DNA of 64,000 bases from the NCBI GenBank assembly GCA_019359435.1, contig JAHHHI010000104.1, positions 1-64,000 on the forward strand. Direction: 5' to 3'. The translations under genes and the position numbers were made by a program. The DNA comes from Kaiparowitsia implicata GSE-PSE-MK54-09C. GTDB taxonomy: Bacteria > Cyanobacteriota > Cyanobacteriia > Elainellales > Elainellaceae. The notes under the pieces were generated by a model. That model saw only the letters and a program-made list of their open reading frames with translations, was not told the origin of the DNA and searched no databases. The number at the start of each line of letters is the position of its first letter. Positions within the stretch are counted from its first letter, which is position 1. Shown one piece after another: positions 35,695 through 44,376 of this stretch.

Positions 35695-36654
35695 CTAGTC
35701 GGAATTGCAGACCCGGTTACGACCTTCCGCCTTCGCAACATAAAGGGCCGTGTCCGCGCGCTTAAGCATGGCCTCGATGCCGACATCGCTGGCGCGGTAT
35801 GTTGCAGTGCCCGCAGAGATGGATATATGAAGCCGCTTGGTCGCTAACTCGAAGGCCTGTCTCTCGACAGCGCGGCGCAGGCCCTCGGCCACGTCAAAGG
35901 CGGCCTGTCTAACGGCACCGGGTAGCAGGATCAGGAACTCTTCTCCGCCGAAGCGCGCAAACAGAGGCGAATCCAGCACCGTGTTCGTGGTCAGATACTC
36001 ATGCGCCAGGCGGGCCAGCGCCTTCAGCACCTGGTCGCCACCATCGTGCCCATGGGTGTCATTGACGAGCTTGAAGTGGTCGATGTCGATCATCACTGCA
36101 CTAAGCGGCATGCCCCGCAAGGCGGCTGCTTCTAGGTATAATTCTGCCTCATAAAGCGCGTGGCGGCGATTGTATGCCCCCGTCAGTTCGTCCGTTATCG
36201 TCATCTGCCGCAGAGACACCTCCGCCTTCTTTTGATCAGTAATGTCCTGCGCAAGAACCTGGATGACCGGGTTGCCGCGCCACGGCAGTGAACAGGCGAT
36301 CAGCTTTACCAACCGGCTTGTGCCATCTGGGCGGTGCACGGCGCATTCTACATCGGTGGTGGTCTCTGGATCAGAGAAGGTGGTGCGCAACGCTTCGGCA
36401 ACTGCGTCGGCATCGGCAATTGCCATGTAGTCGAGTAGGTGGTGACCGCGCACCTCGGCGGGCCCGGTCTGAAGCAAGCTGCACGCCTGACGGTTGGCAT
36501 AGACGATGCCCTGCTCGGTATGGATCAGCAGCCCGATCGGCATAATGTCCAGCATCTTGCCAAGATTCTGTTGGGTCCCTACCAGAGCTTGCTGAGTCAG
36601 AGTGGCCGCTTCAGCGTCTTCGCCATCGTCGGCAAAAAGATCGGACTCGTCCAT
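35695..36654 (-). CDS. Diguanylate cyclase: PAS-GGDEF
   Basis: A 319-residue protein. Residues ~30-140 form a PAS domain (LGKMLDIMPIGLLIHTEQGI, VLAQDITDQKKAEVSL at its end), then GGDEF (MTITDELTGAYNRRHALYEA, MIDIDHFKLVNDTHGHDGGD, ARFGGEEFLILLP catalytic). Ends AEGRNRVCNSD, normal for the domain. The active site is intact. No transmembrane part, so the PAS senses inside the cell. Start ATG 36654 follows a run of G. Confidence 0.9.
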   Translation of the reverse strand: MDESDLFADDGEDAEAATLTQQALVGTQQNLGKMLDIMPIGLLIHTEQGIVYANRQACSLLQTGPAEVRGHHLLDYMAIADADAVAEALRTTFSDPETTTDVECAVHRPDGTSRLVKLIACSLPWRGNPVIQVLAQDITDQKKAEVSLRQMTITDELTGAYNRRHALYEAELYLEAAALRGMPLSAVMIDIDHFKLVNDTHGHDGGDQVLKALARLAHEYLTTNTVLDSPLFARFGGEEFLILLPGAVRQAAFDVAEGLRRAVERQAFELATKRLHISISAGTATYRASDVGIEAMLKRADTALYVAKAEGRNRVCNSD

Positions 36655-37104
36655 GGCACCCCCCTCTCTCCCCCGGCGCCCCGAGCCTTATGTCTGGCCT
36701 ATGGGTATACAGCACAGGGGTAAACGCATGGTTCTATGAGCGAACCCTTACGCGAGGGAGCGTGACGTTGACAGGCTTCCCAAAAGAATGCCTGGAGGGC
36801 CGGGCGAGTTGACGGTGGTCAAGCATCTTGTTCGCCTGGAAGTCCAGGGCAAAGCCTTATGGGTGTATAGCACAATGCCCGTTCGGCACGGGAATGTGCC
36901 CAGGTTCGGTTGGGGGAGGTAGACCTATCGCGGCCCCTTCCAGACCCTATTTGAACAGACCAGGCCCCTGCCCGCGGTGTTTTTGGCCGGTGTCCCGCCC
37001 CCGTTGAGCCGGGGGCGGATCGACCTGTCCGGGGCGCTGGTGTGAAGCGTCGGCGACAGGCCGCCAGGACAAGTCAGGGCCGCAGGCGGCAGCAAGGAAA
37101 GCGC
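36655..37104. other. Intergenic region with a strong hairpin
   Basis: About 450 bp without a gene. At 36995-37018 CCGCCCCCG, loop TTGAGC, CGGGGGCGG forms a 9-bp GC stem with no T-run. Two 20-bp imperfect direct repeats sharing CTTATGGGTnTATnAGCACA-like text occur near 36700 and 36857. Confidence 0.45.
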
Positions 37105-37477
37105 ATGAAACCCGAACCCACTGGCCACACTGTTGGCAACGATCTGGTCCTCACCCGCAAGTTCAACGCGCCCATTGATGACGTTTGGACCAGCGTTACG
37201 AACTCAGAGAGCGCTGCGAGATGGTTTGGTCTCTGGGAGGGGGGCAGGCCTGGGCAAGGTCGTGCGACTACAGTGCACCCTAGTAATGAAGGATGAAAGC
37301 GGCGTCTGGCGCATAGAGCTGACATTAGCCCAGTCGGACGACACAACCACCCTTCGCTTCGTGCAACACCTGTTTGATTTGAAGCTTGCTGGTGAGGTGG
37401 GGCCGGGTTGGGAATACTATCTCGACATGCTTGTCGCCTCTCGGGAAGGGAAATCGTTGCCTTCATTCGGCGACTAA
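37105..37477 (+). pseudogene. Frameshifted SRPBCC (AHSA1-type) gene
   Basis: Frame 1 begins MKPEPTGHTVGNDLVLTRKF and NAPIDDVWTSVTNSESAARW FGLWEG (SRPBCC start), but the matching continuation GKVVRLQCTLVMKDESGVWR, IELTLAQSDDTTTLRFVQHL, AGEVGPGWEYYLDMLVASRE is in another frame (from about 37245). The centre of the domain is also too short by roughly 20-25 residues. Helix-grip Bet v1-like proteins bind hydrophobic ligands; an ArsR gene usually lies upstream and is absent. Either a pseudogene or a sequence error. Confidence 0.7.
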
Positions 37478-37759
37478 AAGGCATACTACCGCAAAGACAC
37501 ATAGAAAATGCAGTAAGCTGCCTGCTGCCAACACCAAAAATTCAGGGTGAAATCGCGCCGCAGCTGGCGCGATACACCATCTCTCAGGGACGAACTTCGC
37601 GCTCGCCAGCGGCTGAAATGGGATCGTAACTGCCAGGAAGGTATGTGCCCCGACACCGTAGTCTCGTCAACGCAACACACGGATATGACACGTCCTTGAC
37701 CAGAACGCCCGAACGACAAATAGTCGATCTTCGGTAGAAAGTCTGGAGGCACGGCCGCG

Positions 37760-38275
37760 ATGCGCTTTTGTCTTACCACGCTGTTTCTCGCCTGTGTTGG
37801 GGTGCCATGCTTCGCGCAAAGTGAGGCCTTTAACCCTTATCGAGCAGTGGTCGATGCAATGCCGTTGCAGCAGGCCGAACCCCTGATCCAGTCGCTTTAC
37901 GGTCCGGTCGGGCCCGCTGATCGTTTGAACGGGCTTTTTGGGGTATACGACGAGGGTTCTGTACTTGCTCTTATGCCGAGACCGACCGAGGCGCCCGCCT
38001 ACCTCTTTCTGTTTTGCGAAGAGCGCCTTGCGGCGGTGTCCGCACCAGTGACGGCTGCGATGGCCGCCGATATCCTCAAGCCGCTGACTGGGCCGGGCTC
38101 GAACACGTCGGTCCACCCAGATGATGGCGGCATCCGGCTTCAGACCAAGAACGACACACTGACGGTTGAGTACCGCGACGTCGGCACCAAGAAAAGTATG
38201 GTTGTGCTCACTTACCCGCAAAAGGTATATGTTGAGATGGACTTCGCTGGCCGGTGTGCGGAACTTGCCGAGTGA
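37760..38275 (+). CDS. Secreted protein of unknown function
   Basis: A 171-residue protein with signal peptide MRFCLTTLFLACVGVPCFAQ cleaved before SEAFNPYR. The mature part holds QAEPLIQSLYGPVGPADRLN, GLFGVYDEGSVLALMPRPTE, and LTVEYRDVGTKKSMVVLTYP. Mixed strands and helices, two Cys that might pair (EERLA preceded by LFCEE, and GRCAELAE). GGAGG lies twelve bases before the ATG. No family known; periplasmic location is likely. Confidence 0.65.
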   Translation: MRFCLTTLFLACVGVPCFAQSEAFNPYRAVVDAMPLQQAEPLIQSLYGPVGPADRLNGLFGVYDEGSVLALMPRPTEAPAYLFLFCEERLAAVSAPVTAAMAADILKPLTGPGSNTSVHPDDGGIRLQTKNDTLTVEYRDVGTKKSMVVLTYPQKVYVEMDFAGRCAELAE

Positions 38276-38466
38276 GGTGCCGCTGATCCGTTTCGTCGAA
38301 ACGACGTCCCGCCTCCCAGTTCGAAAATCTTGACGCGGGACGTCTGCAGTTGATGCGGATTACGGCTGATTTCACCGTCGTCGTCCCGCCTTTGGCGTCG
38401 ATGGGGTCAACTCCCCGCATGTGACGAACGGGAGCAACCGACAGGCAAACTTCTCCAAGGCAAGCG

Positions 38467-38496
38467 GAACCAACCTTCTGAGGAAGCGGTTGGTTC
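38467..38496. promoter_or_regulatory. Inverted repeat before DUF2934 gene
   Basis: GAACCAACC (38467-38475) and GGTTGGTTC (38488-38496) are exact 9-bp complements 12 bp apart, with CTTC/GAAG pairing inside. It lies 18 bases before the ATG. It can be an RNA hairpin in the leader or an operator; it also contains a GGAAC, 17 bp, GGTT arrangement near the EcfG consensus. Confidence 0.5.
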
Positions 38497-38513
38497 TGAC
38501 TGCGGAGGTTGCA

Positions 38514-38711
38514 ATGACCAAGCACGAAGACGACCCATGGGTTGACGAAAAATTCGAGAACACCGTTCGAAATACGGCCTATTTTCTCTGGGAACGTGAC
38601 GGTTCCCCAGAGGGCACTGAGAAGCACTATTGGCTCTTGGCCGTCGAACAATGTCTTAAGGACCGACGCGAGGAGGAGCGGATGCAGCGCGGGCTGGTCG
38701 ATCCGATATAG
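38514..38711 (+). CDS. DUF2934 domain protein
   Basis: A 65-residue protein, MTKHEDDPWVDEKFENTVRN, TAYFLWERDGSPEGTEKHYW, LLAVEQCLKDRREEERMQRG. Matches DUF2934: 'R-x-x-A-Y-x-L-W-E-x-x-G-x-P-E-G-x-x-x-x-W-x-x-A'. Function unknown, often in stress-gene neighbourhoods. GGAGG six bases before the ATG. Preceded by the inverted repeat at 38467. Confidence 0.8.
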   Translation: MTKHEDDPWVDEKFENTVRNTAYFLWERDGSPEGTEKHYWLLAVEQCLKDRREEERMQRGLVDPI

Positions 38712-39184
38712 CGTAGATTCGGCCGGGTAGAGATCGATCAAAAGGTGACTGAACTTGAAGTTGCTCTGGGTCGAGGTCCCTCGTCATTCGGCTATCTTTA
38801 GTGAAGTCGGTGTCCGCCGCCAGCCATAGTAGAGGATGCCTGGTTCCATAGGGACGCAGAAGATGGATCTGCGCAGTCCGTCGAGTTAGTCGGTAATTGT
38901 CGCGGGTTTACTCGTAGCGATCCTCTTCCCCATCTACCGGGCGCGCCACCGGGAACTTCGAGCTCGCCGCCGACATTATGAACACCGTGGTGATTGAGCC
39001 CACCCCGAATAACGTCTGGGTGCTGGGTTGCATAATTTTAATCCGGACGTTTCTAAGCCTCTCCCGTGAGGTCGAAATCAACGGTCGCTGGCCATGGCAC
39101 CGTTCCGCGTCTGATGATGCAAAAAGGTGAACACCGACCGCAGCTCCAACCAATCAGGGCTAAGGTCCCTTCAGGCTCTTCGCA
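38712..39184. other. Intergenic region, no firm gene
   Basis: About 470 bp. A minus-strand 41-codon frame (39033-38908, MQPSTQTLFGVGSITTVFIM) exists without a ribosome binding site and is doubtful. Nothing else seen. Confidence 0.35.
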
Positions 39185-40834
39185 TCAAATCAGTCCGAGC
39201 CACCTATACCCATAGCCGCCCAGTACTAGCGTAATGGTGCCATCTGCGCGAACGTCTATCCCGCCCTCGCCAAGCCGATCAACAAATGATGCTTTGTCAG
39301 GCCGCGATGCCATTTGAAAGCTGACCTGTTTTTGGCTAGAGTCGAGATTGTGGACAAGGAGCGATCTGCGGTCACCCCATTCATAACTCACGGCAAGCAC
39401 GGCCGGGTCAGCGATCGGTTGGAGGCTCCACTTGCCAAAGGCGATTTCAGGCATTTCCCGCCTGTGGCGGATGAGTTGCTCCATCCAGATCAGCAGTGAG
39501 CCTCCATCGCGCTCCTGATCCCTAACGTTAATTGCTGACGGCCCCCACTTCCTGGACCTTATAAGTGGACGGCAAAGCGCGTCTGAAGCCGCTTCCGAAA
39601 AGCCGCCATTCTCCCTGTCAGACCACTGCATTGGCGAACGGACACTCATACGACCTTCGATCTCGAGGTTCTCAGCCATGCCAATCTCTTCGCCATAAAA
39701 AAGGACTGGGGCGCCGGGGAGCGCGAACATCAGGCTATAGGCCATTCGCAACCTTGCCTGGTTACCGTCCAGCATTGTGGGTAGACGCCTGCGCAGCCCT
39801 CGGCCGAATAGCTGCATGTCAGGCTTGGGTCCGAAGGCTTGAAAAACCTCCTGCCGCTCAGCCTCGGTGAGCTTATCGAGCGACCATTCATCGTGGTTGC
39901 GAATGAAGTTCGCCCAGGCCGCATCCTTGGGCAGGGTGGGCATGGCACGCAAGTTATGCATGAGGGCGCCCGCGTCTTCCCGGACGAGTGCAAGAGCAAG
40001 AGCCTGATTGAGGTTGAAATTGAGACACATGTGGAGTTCGTCGCCTCCACTATCGCCATAGAATTCCCTCACGGCTTCGTACTCGAGATTGACCTCGCCC
40101 ATGAGCAGCGCGTCACCCCGTCTGCGGCCCAGAAAACTCCGCAAGTTCCGCAGCCAGTCATGAGGATCGAGGTCCATTGCCTGAGCAATACCCTCTGTTT
40201 CGAGCAGAAATGGCACGGCATCAACGCGGAATCCCGATAGACCGAGCTCCAGCCAAAAGCCGATGATCTTTCGGATTTCGTCCCGCACATCCGGATTGGC
40301 GATGTTGAGGTCAGGCTGATGGTTGTAAAAGCGGTGGAGATAGTACTCGCCGGTCTTTTTATCCAGCTCCCAGTTGCTGGTCTCCTTGTCCGGGAAGACC
40401 AGGCTTTGCGAGGCTCCTTCCGGTATCGCCTCACGCCAGACATACCAGTCCCGTAAGGGCGAGGACTTGTCAGAGCGAGAAGCCTGAAACCATGGGTGTT
40501 CGGCGGATGTATGGTTTACAACCAGGTCGGCGATTACCCGAATGCCGCGATCGCGTGCGGTTCTGAGGAATTCGACGAAATCTCCTAATGAGCCGTAGCG
40601 CGGATCAACTGCATAATAGTCGAGGATGTCATATCCATCGTCGCGATTGGCCGTAGGATAAAATGGCATCAGCCAGATGCATGTGACGCCGAGGCCGGCA
40701 AGATAGTCGATGCGGTCTGTCAGCCCGCGGAAATCCCCCGTGCCGTCGCCGTTCCCATCGCGAAAGGTCTCGACATCGAGGCAGTAGAAGACAGCGTTTT
40801 TCCACCACAGATCACTGGTCTGCGAGATGTCCAT
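39185..40834 (-). CDS. GH13 alpha-amylase family enzyme (trehalose-synthase-like)
   Basis: Glycoside hydrolase/transglycosidase acting on alpha-glucosides. (beta/alpha)8 barrel signatures: WWKNAVFYCLDVETFRDGNG, DGYDILDYYAVDPRYGSLGD, VIADLVVNHTSAEHPWFQAS, GFRVDAVPFL (nucleophile Asp), LLMGEVNLEYE (acid/base Glu) and FIRNHDEWSLD (stabiliser Asp). Catalytic triad intact. 549 residues. Its sequence resembles TreS-type enzymes but without a maltokinase fusion; maltose or trehalose interconversion or hydrolysis are both possible. It is coupled to the LLM oxidoreductase: TGA-CC-ATG. Confidence 0.9.
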   Translation of the reverse strand: MDISQTSDLWWKNAVFYCLDVETFRDGNGDGTGDFRGLTDRIDYLAGLGVTCIWLMPFYPTANRDDGYDILDYYAVDPRYGSLGDFVEFLRTARDRGIRVIADLVVNHTSAEHPWFQASRSDKSSPLRDWYVWREAIPEGASQSLVFPDKETSNWELDKKTGEYYLHRFYNHQPDLNIANPDVRDEIRKIIGFWLELGLSGFRVDAVPFLLETEGIAQAMDLDPHDWLRNLRSFLGRRRGDALLMGEVNLEYEAVREFYGDSGGDELHMCLNFNLNQALALALVREDAGALMHNLRAMPTLPKDAAWANFIRNHDEWSLDKLTEAERQEVFQAFGPKPDMQLFGRGLRRRLPTMLDGNQARLRMAYSLMFALPGAPVLFYGEEIGMAENLEIEGRMSVRSPMQWSDRENGGFSEAASDALCRPLIRSRKWGPSAINVRDQERDGGSLLIWMEQLIRHRREMPEIAFGKWSLQPIADPAVLAVSYEWGDRRSLLVHNLDSSQKQVSFQMASRPDKASFVDRLGEGGIDVRADGTITLVLGGYGYRWLGLI

Positions 40835-40836
40835 GG

Positions 40837-41802
40837 TCAGTGTTCCTTAAGATGCGGCAGAACCCATTCGCCGAAAGTGTCAATGAAGGCCTGCTGCTGC
40901 TGCCCGACGTGGTGCAGGTAGAGGCCGTCAATATCCAGGCTTGCTAATTCGCCCAGCAAGTCCACAAACCGGGACGGCTCATGGGAAATAAGGACCGAGG
41001 CATGCAAATCATGTCTGCGCACAAAGCGCGATGCTTCGTCAAAATGTTCGGGAAGCTCTAGATCCCAACAGAGTGGCGGCGAGAAAACGTTTGACCTCCA
41101 CTGCTCAAAGGCGATCTCGACTGCTTCCTCAGCACTTTCAGCATATGAAAGGTGTACTTGGAGATAGATTGGTTTCCCGTCACCACCACCCGTGCGGAAC
41201 GCTTCGATGATCTGCTTGAGGGTATCGTGGGGCTGGTTGATAGTAATGAGTCCGTCTGCCCAGCTTCCTACCCAGTGCGCCGTCTGAGCGCTAACAGCAG
41301 CGCCGATCAACTTCGGAGGCACCGCCGGCCGCGTCCACAATTTTGCTCGATCAACCGTGACGAGTCCGTGATGGGTAACAGTGGCACCAGAAAAAAGCTG
41401 GCGCATGACATCAACACATTCACCTAAACGCGCATTTCGCTCACCCTTTTCAGGCCAGCGATCACCTGTGATATGCTCGTTGGCAGCCTCACCGGACCCC
41501 AGCGCCATCCAAAAGCGACCGGGGAACATCTGAGTCAGAGTTGCGCCCGCCTGCGCTATGATTGCGGGGTGATATCGCTGCCCCGGTGCATTCACGACAC
41601 CAAAAGCCAGTGAAGTCGCCTGGAGTGCCGCCCCCAACCAAGACCATGCAAAGCCAGACTGCCCCTGCCGTTCACTCCAAGGAGCAAAATGATCCGAGCA
41701 CATCGCGGCGTCGAACCCTGCCTGCTCTGCTCTGATAACAGCTTTGAGGAGTGAAGCCGGATCTATCTGCTCATGCGAAGCGTGATACCCGATGATCGAC
41801 AT
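40837..41802 (-). CDS. LLM-class flavin oxidoreductase, TIGR03885 type (copy 2)
   Basis: Paralogue of the 18812 gene: MSIIGYHASHEQIDPASLLK, SDHFAPWSERQGQSGFAWSW, MFPGRFWMALGSGEAANEHI and WADGLITINQ. 321 residues. AGGAGG lies upstream of ATG 41802. The stop is separated from the GH13 start by two bases, so the two are co-translated; LLM oxidoreductases of this group commonly sit beside alpha-amylase-like genes in rhizobia. Substrate unknown. Confidence 0.9.
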   Translation of the reverse strand: MSIIGYHASHEQIDPASLLKAVIRAEQAGFDAAMCSDHFAPWSERQGQSGFAWSWLGAALQATSLAFGVVNAPGQRYHPAIIAQAGATLTQMFPGRFWMALGSGEAANEHITGDRWPEKGERNARLGECVDVMRQLFSGATVTHHGLVTVDRAKLWTRPAVPPKLIGAAVSAQTAHWVGSWADGLITINQPHDTLKQIIEAFRTGGGDGKPIYLQVHLSYAESAEEAVEIAFEQWRSNVFSPPLCWDLELPEHFDEASRFVRRHDLHASVLISHEPSRFVDLLGELASLDIDGLYLHHVGQQQQAFIDTFGEWVLPHLKEH

Positions 41803-42101
41803 TATGTTAGGGGCCTCCTAGCGAACCACTGAAGAACGGCGCAGCCTCCCCTCTGTTCCGAGGAGTATTGGCCGGGTGTTCGGCTCTGGCAGCTGTCGGG
41901 AACAAACTTCGTGTTAGCCAGCGGGCGATATGGATCGGAAGGCTTTTATGTTAGCGGTCCGGAAACCGGACGTTTGCAAATGAGGAATTGGGCCACGCAG
42001 CACCCAGTTTAGTGAGTCAAGATCGGCCTTAACAGAGTAGAACTCAAAGCCGTAGCTTTCACCCTGCATCTGGCACCCCGAAACCAGACAATTATGTAAC
42101 C

Positions 42102-42156
42102 TGTAGCTTCGTTTTTGAGCCTTGATATCAAAAAATATAGCTATAGCTTGATTTTT
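42102..42156 (+). repeat. AT-rich imperfect direct repeat upstream of the HipA gene
   Basis: TGTAGCTTCGTTTTT (42102-42116) and TATAGCTTGATTTTT (42142-42156) are a 15-bp direct repeat with three differences, 40 bp apart (about four turns). The region 42090-42230 is clearly AT-rich compared with the surroundings and probably holds the promoter and operator of the toxin module. It lies in the 41803-42301 gap, which has no other gene. Confidence 0.5.
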
Positions 42157-42301
42157 TTACAAAGTTCCGAAATATTAGCCTTATACATGTAGATTCACCT
42201 CTCAGTTCCGCAGGAGACGGAGATATAAAGCCATAACTACAAATTCGTACCGTGCAGAAGTCCTTTTCAAGGGCAAACCAGTCGGCATCCTTGAACAGAC
42301 G

Positions 42302-43393
42302 GTGACCGGCGGGACGCGCTTCACCTATAACGAGGAATGGACAGGCGACGTAGCCTGCTGCTTCCCCGCGACCCAGCGGGAACACGACTGGGCAAACGGC
42401 CTGCATCCTTTTTTCCAGCATTTAGGGCCGGAAGGATGGCTGCGAGAAAAGCAGGTACGAGGCGCCCACATCAAGGATGAGCAGAACGATTTCGCGTTGC
42501 TCTTGGCATTCGGCGAAGACTGCATCGGGGCGGTCGGAGTACGTCCGCTCGAGGAGACAGACGTACCCAAAATCGAGGAGGGCGCTCCCACGCCTGGGAG
42601 GACGCTCTCCGGCGTACAGAAAAAACTGCTGGTCGTAAAAGAGGGCGATAGGTTTGTCCCTGCGGGTAAGGACGGCCCCGCCCCCTTTATCGCAAAGTTC
42701 AATTCAGAGACCAGAGGATCTTTGGTTCGCAACGAACTTCGCTCGCTTCAGTGGGCGGCGAATATACTCGGCAAGGACGAGGTGACGCAGTTCAGGACCG
42801 CTCATGTTGGAGATGAGGTGGCGCTGATTGTCACCCGTTTCGACCGGACCGAGAAAGGCGACAAATTCCGTCTCGAGGACTTTGCTCAGGTGCTCGTGAA
42901 ACCAAGAGGCGTCAACTACGACGGAAAGTACAGGAGCAGCTACGAAGAAGTCGCTCAGGTTATCCGTGAGCATTCCGCCCGCCCCATCATCGATCTCGAC
43001 AAGCTCTTTCGGCGCCTCATTGTGTTCGCCGCGCTCGCAAACTGCGATGCACACCTCAAGAATTTTTCGCTTCTGGAAGCACGGGACGGCCTTCGGCTGT
43101 CGCCGGTCTATGACGTCCTGAATACGGCCATCTACGACGATCTCGACAGAAACTTTGGCCTCTCGATCCTTGGCAAGACCCGCAACGTCGAAGAGCTAAA
43201 CGGAGCTCTGTTCCGAAAGTTCGGCGCCGAGATCGGTCTGCAGGAGCGAGCCGTGGAGCTCGCATTTAGGGACCTGAAGAAGCGGATCGACAAGAACCCC
43301 ATCAACGTACCATCCGGTGAACCGCCGGATGGCTTTGTCAGCCGCTTTGCGGAAGTAGTGAGGAACCAATGCCTGCGTCTCTTCGAGGAGTAG
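42302..43393 (+). CDS. hipA: HipA-type serine/threonine kinase (toxin component)
   Basis: HipA-like kinase. C-terminal domain has TLSGVQKKLLVV, FIAKF (ATP Lys), NELRSLQWAANIL, TRFDR, the catalytic loop FAALANCDAHLKNFSLL (N-x-D-x-H-x-K-N) and SPVYDVLNT (metal Asp). GTG 42302 is the first normal start, but the upstream in-frame text YRAEVLFKGKPVGILEQTVT is a clear HipA N-terminus and would need an ATA start at 42233 (GGAG before it). So a start-codon change ATG to ATA may have occurred. In Escherichia coli, HipA phosphorylates glutamyl-tRNA synthetase. Overlaps the next gene by 25 bp. Confidence 0.85.
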   Translation: MTGGTRFTYNEEWTGDVACCFPATQREHDWANGLHPFFQHLGPEGWLREKQVRGAHIKDEQNDFALLLAFGEDCIGAVGVRPLEETDVPKIEEGAPTPGRTLSGVQKKLLVVKEGDRFVPAGKDGPAPFIAKFNSETRGSLVRNELRSLQWAANILGKDEVTQFRTAHVGDEVALIVTRFDRTEKGDKFRLEDFAQVLVKPRGVNYDGKYRSSYEEVAQVIREHSARPIIDLDKLFRRLIVFAALANCDAHLKNFSLLEARDGLRLSPVYDVLNTAIYDDLDRNFGLSILGKTRNVEELNGALFRKFGAEIGLQERAVELAFRDLKKRIDKNPINVPSGEPPDGFVSRFAEVVRNQCLRLFEE

Positions 43394-44376
43394 AGCTCCT
43401 CAACTGGCAGAAGCTTATCGATGAAGCGGTTGAGCGCCGCAAAGAAGGCGGGCTGACCAAGCGCGAGCACGCCGCACTGGCCGGCGTGAGTGCACCTACT
43501 ATGGCTGCCTTCGAGCGCGGCGAGACGACGCTTAGCCTCGCGAAGGCCTTCGACATACTGCGTGTCGTTGGTCTAATGGACGAACCCATCGCTGCCAGTG
43601 CGCAGGAGCGGTTCCTGCGGGAGTCGATTGAACGCTGGCAGAGCCTCACTGAAGACCTACCCGCCATGAGTCCGGCCCGCTTTCCTGATGGCTATTACCG
43701 GGTCGACTACTGCTTCGGCGGTGAGCTGAAGACGCCGACGACACGAGAGTTCGAAGACATGCTGAGGGAAGCGTCTCGCACAAGGTATTCTGCCTGGTCG
43801 GTCTTCATGTTCCGGAAGCGGGAAGAATTCCGCCCCCGCGAAGTCGATGGCTCTATCGAAGCCTGGCTCCCGCCCAGCGGGGTTGTGGAGCGGACCTTCG
43901 ATGATGCCGCTCATTGCGATTTCTGGCGTGGTGTGCCATCCGGACGGATGTTTCTGATCCGTGGTTATCAGGAGGACGGGCAAGAGACGTTCCCTGCCGG
44001 CACCGTCTTTGACACCACCTTGCCCATCTGGCGCCTTGGAGAAATCCTCCTGCACGCGAGCAACCTTGCGCAACTGCTCGCCAAGGATGATCCACTCTCG
44101 CTAACTGTGAAACTGCGCGCGCTCTACTCAGGGCTTCGCGGGCGCCAACTGAGAAGCTGGGCTAATCCTCTCGCAGGGCCGATCATGGAAGGCAGGCCGT
44201 CCCGCAGCGATGAAGGTTTGCTTGAAACCGAGCTGTCGGTTAAGGACATCAAAGAGGATCTGGCCGCGATCATAACGCCGCTTGTGTCACAACTTTTCGA
44301 GCGGTTTGACGTCGAAAGCGTCTCATATGACTTCGTGAAAAGCGAGGTTTCAAAGCTCACGAAGAGTCGCTTCTAG
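43369..44376 (+). CDS. XRE-family regulator with large C-terminal domain (HipB-like antitoxin)
   Basis: N-terminal helix-turn-helix (residues ~14-68: LTKREHAALAGVSAPTMAAF, ERGETTLSLAKAFDILRVVG) followed by a ~230-residue domain unlike ordinary HipB: FPDGYYRVDYCFGGELKTPT, SAWSVFMFRKREEFRPREVD, GSIEAWLPPSGVVERTFDDA, FWRGVPSGRMFLIRGYQEDG, LPIWRLGEILLHASNLAQLL. I do not know a function for it. ATG 43369 has GAGGAA upstream. The gene order (kinase first, XRE second) is reversed from hipBA. It may neutralise HipA or sense something through its second domain. Confidence 0.8.
   Translation: MPASLRGVELLNWQKLIDEAVERRKEGGLTKREHAALAGVSAPTMAAFERGETTLSLAKAFDILRVVGLMDEPIAASAQERFLRESIERWQSLTEDLPAMSPARFPDGYYRVDYCFGGELKTPTTREFEDMLREASRTRYSAWSVFMFRKREEFRPREVDGSIEAWLPPSGVVERTFDDAAHCDFWRGVPSGRMFLIRGYQEDGQETFPAGTVFDTTLPIWRLGEILLHASNLAQLLAKDDPLSLTVKLRALYSGLRGRQLRSWANPLAGPIMEGRPSRSDEGLLETELSVKDIKEDLAAIITPLVSQLFERFDVESVSYDFVKSEVSKLTKSRF

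Noticed and set aside
42128-42421. Minus-strand frame in front of hipA
   Set aside because: No protein-like composition; overlaps the AT-rich control region.
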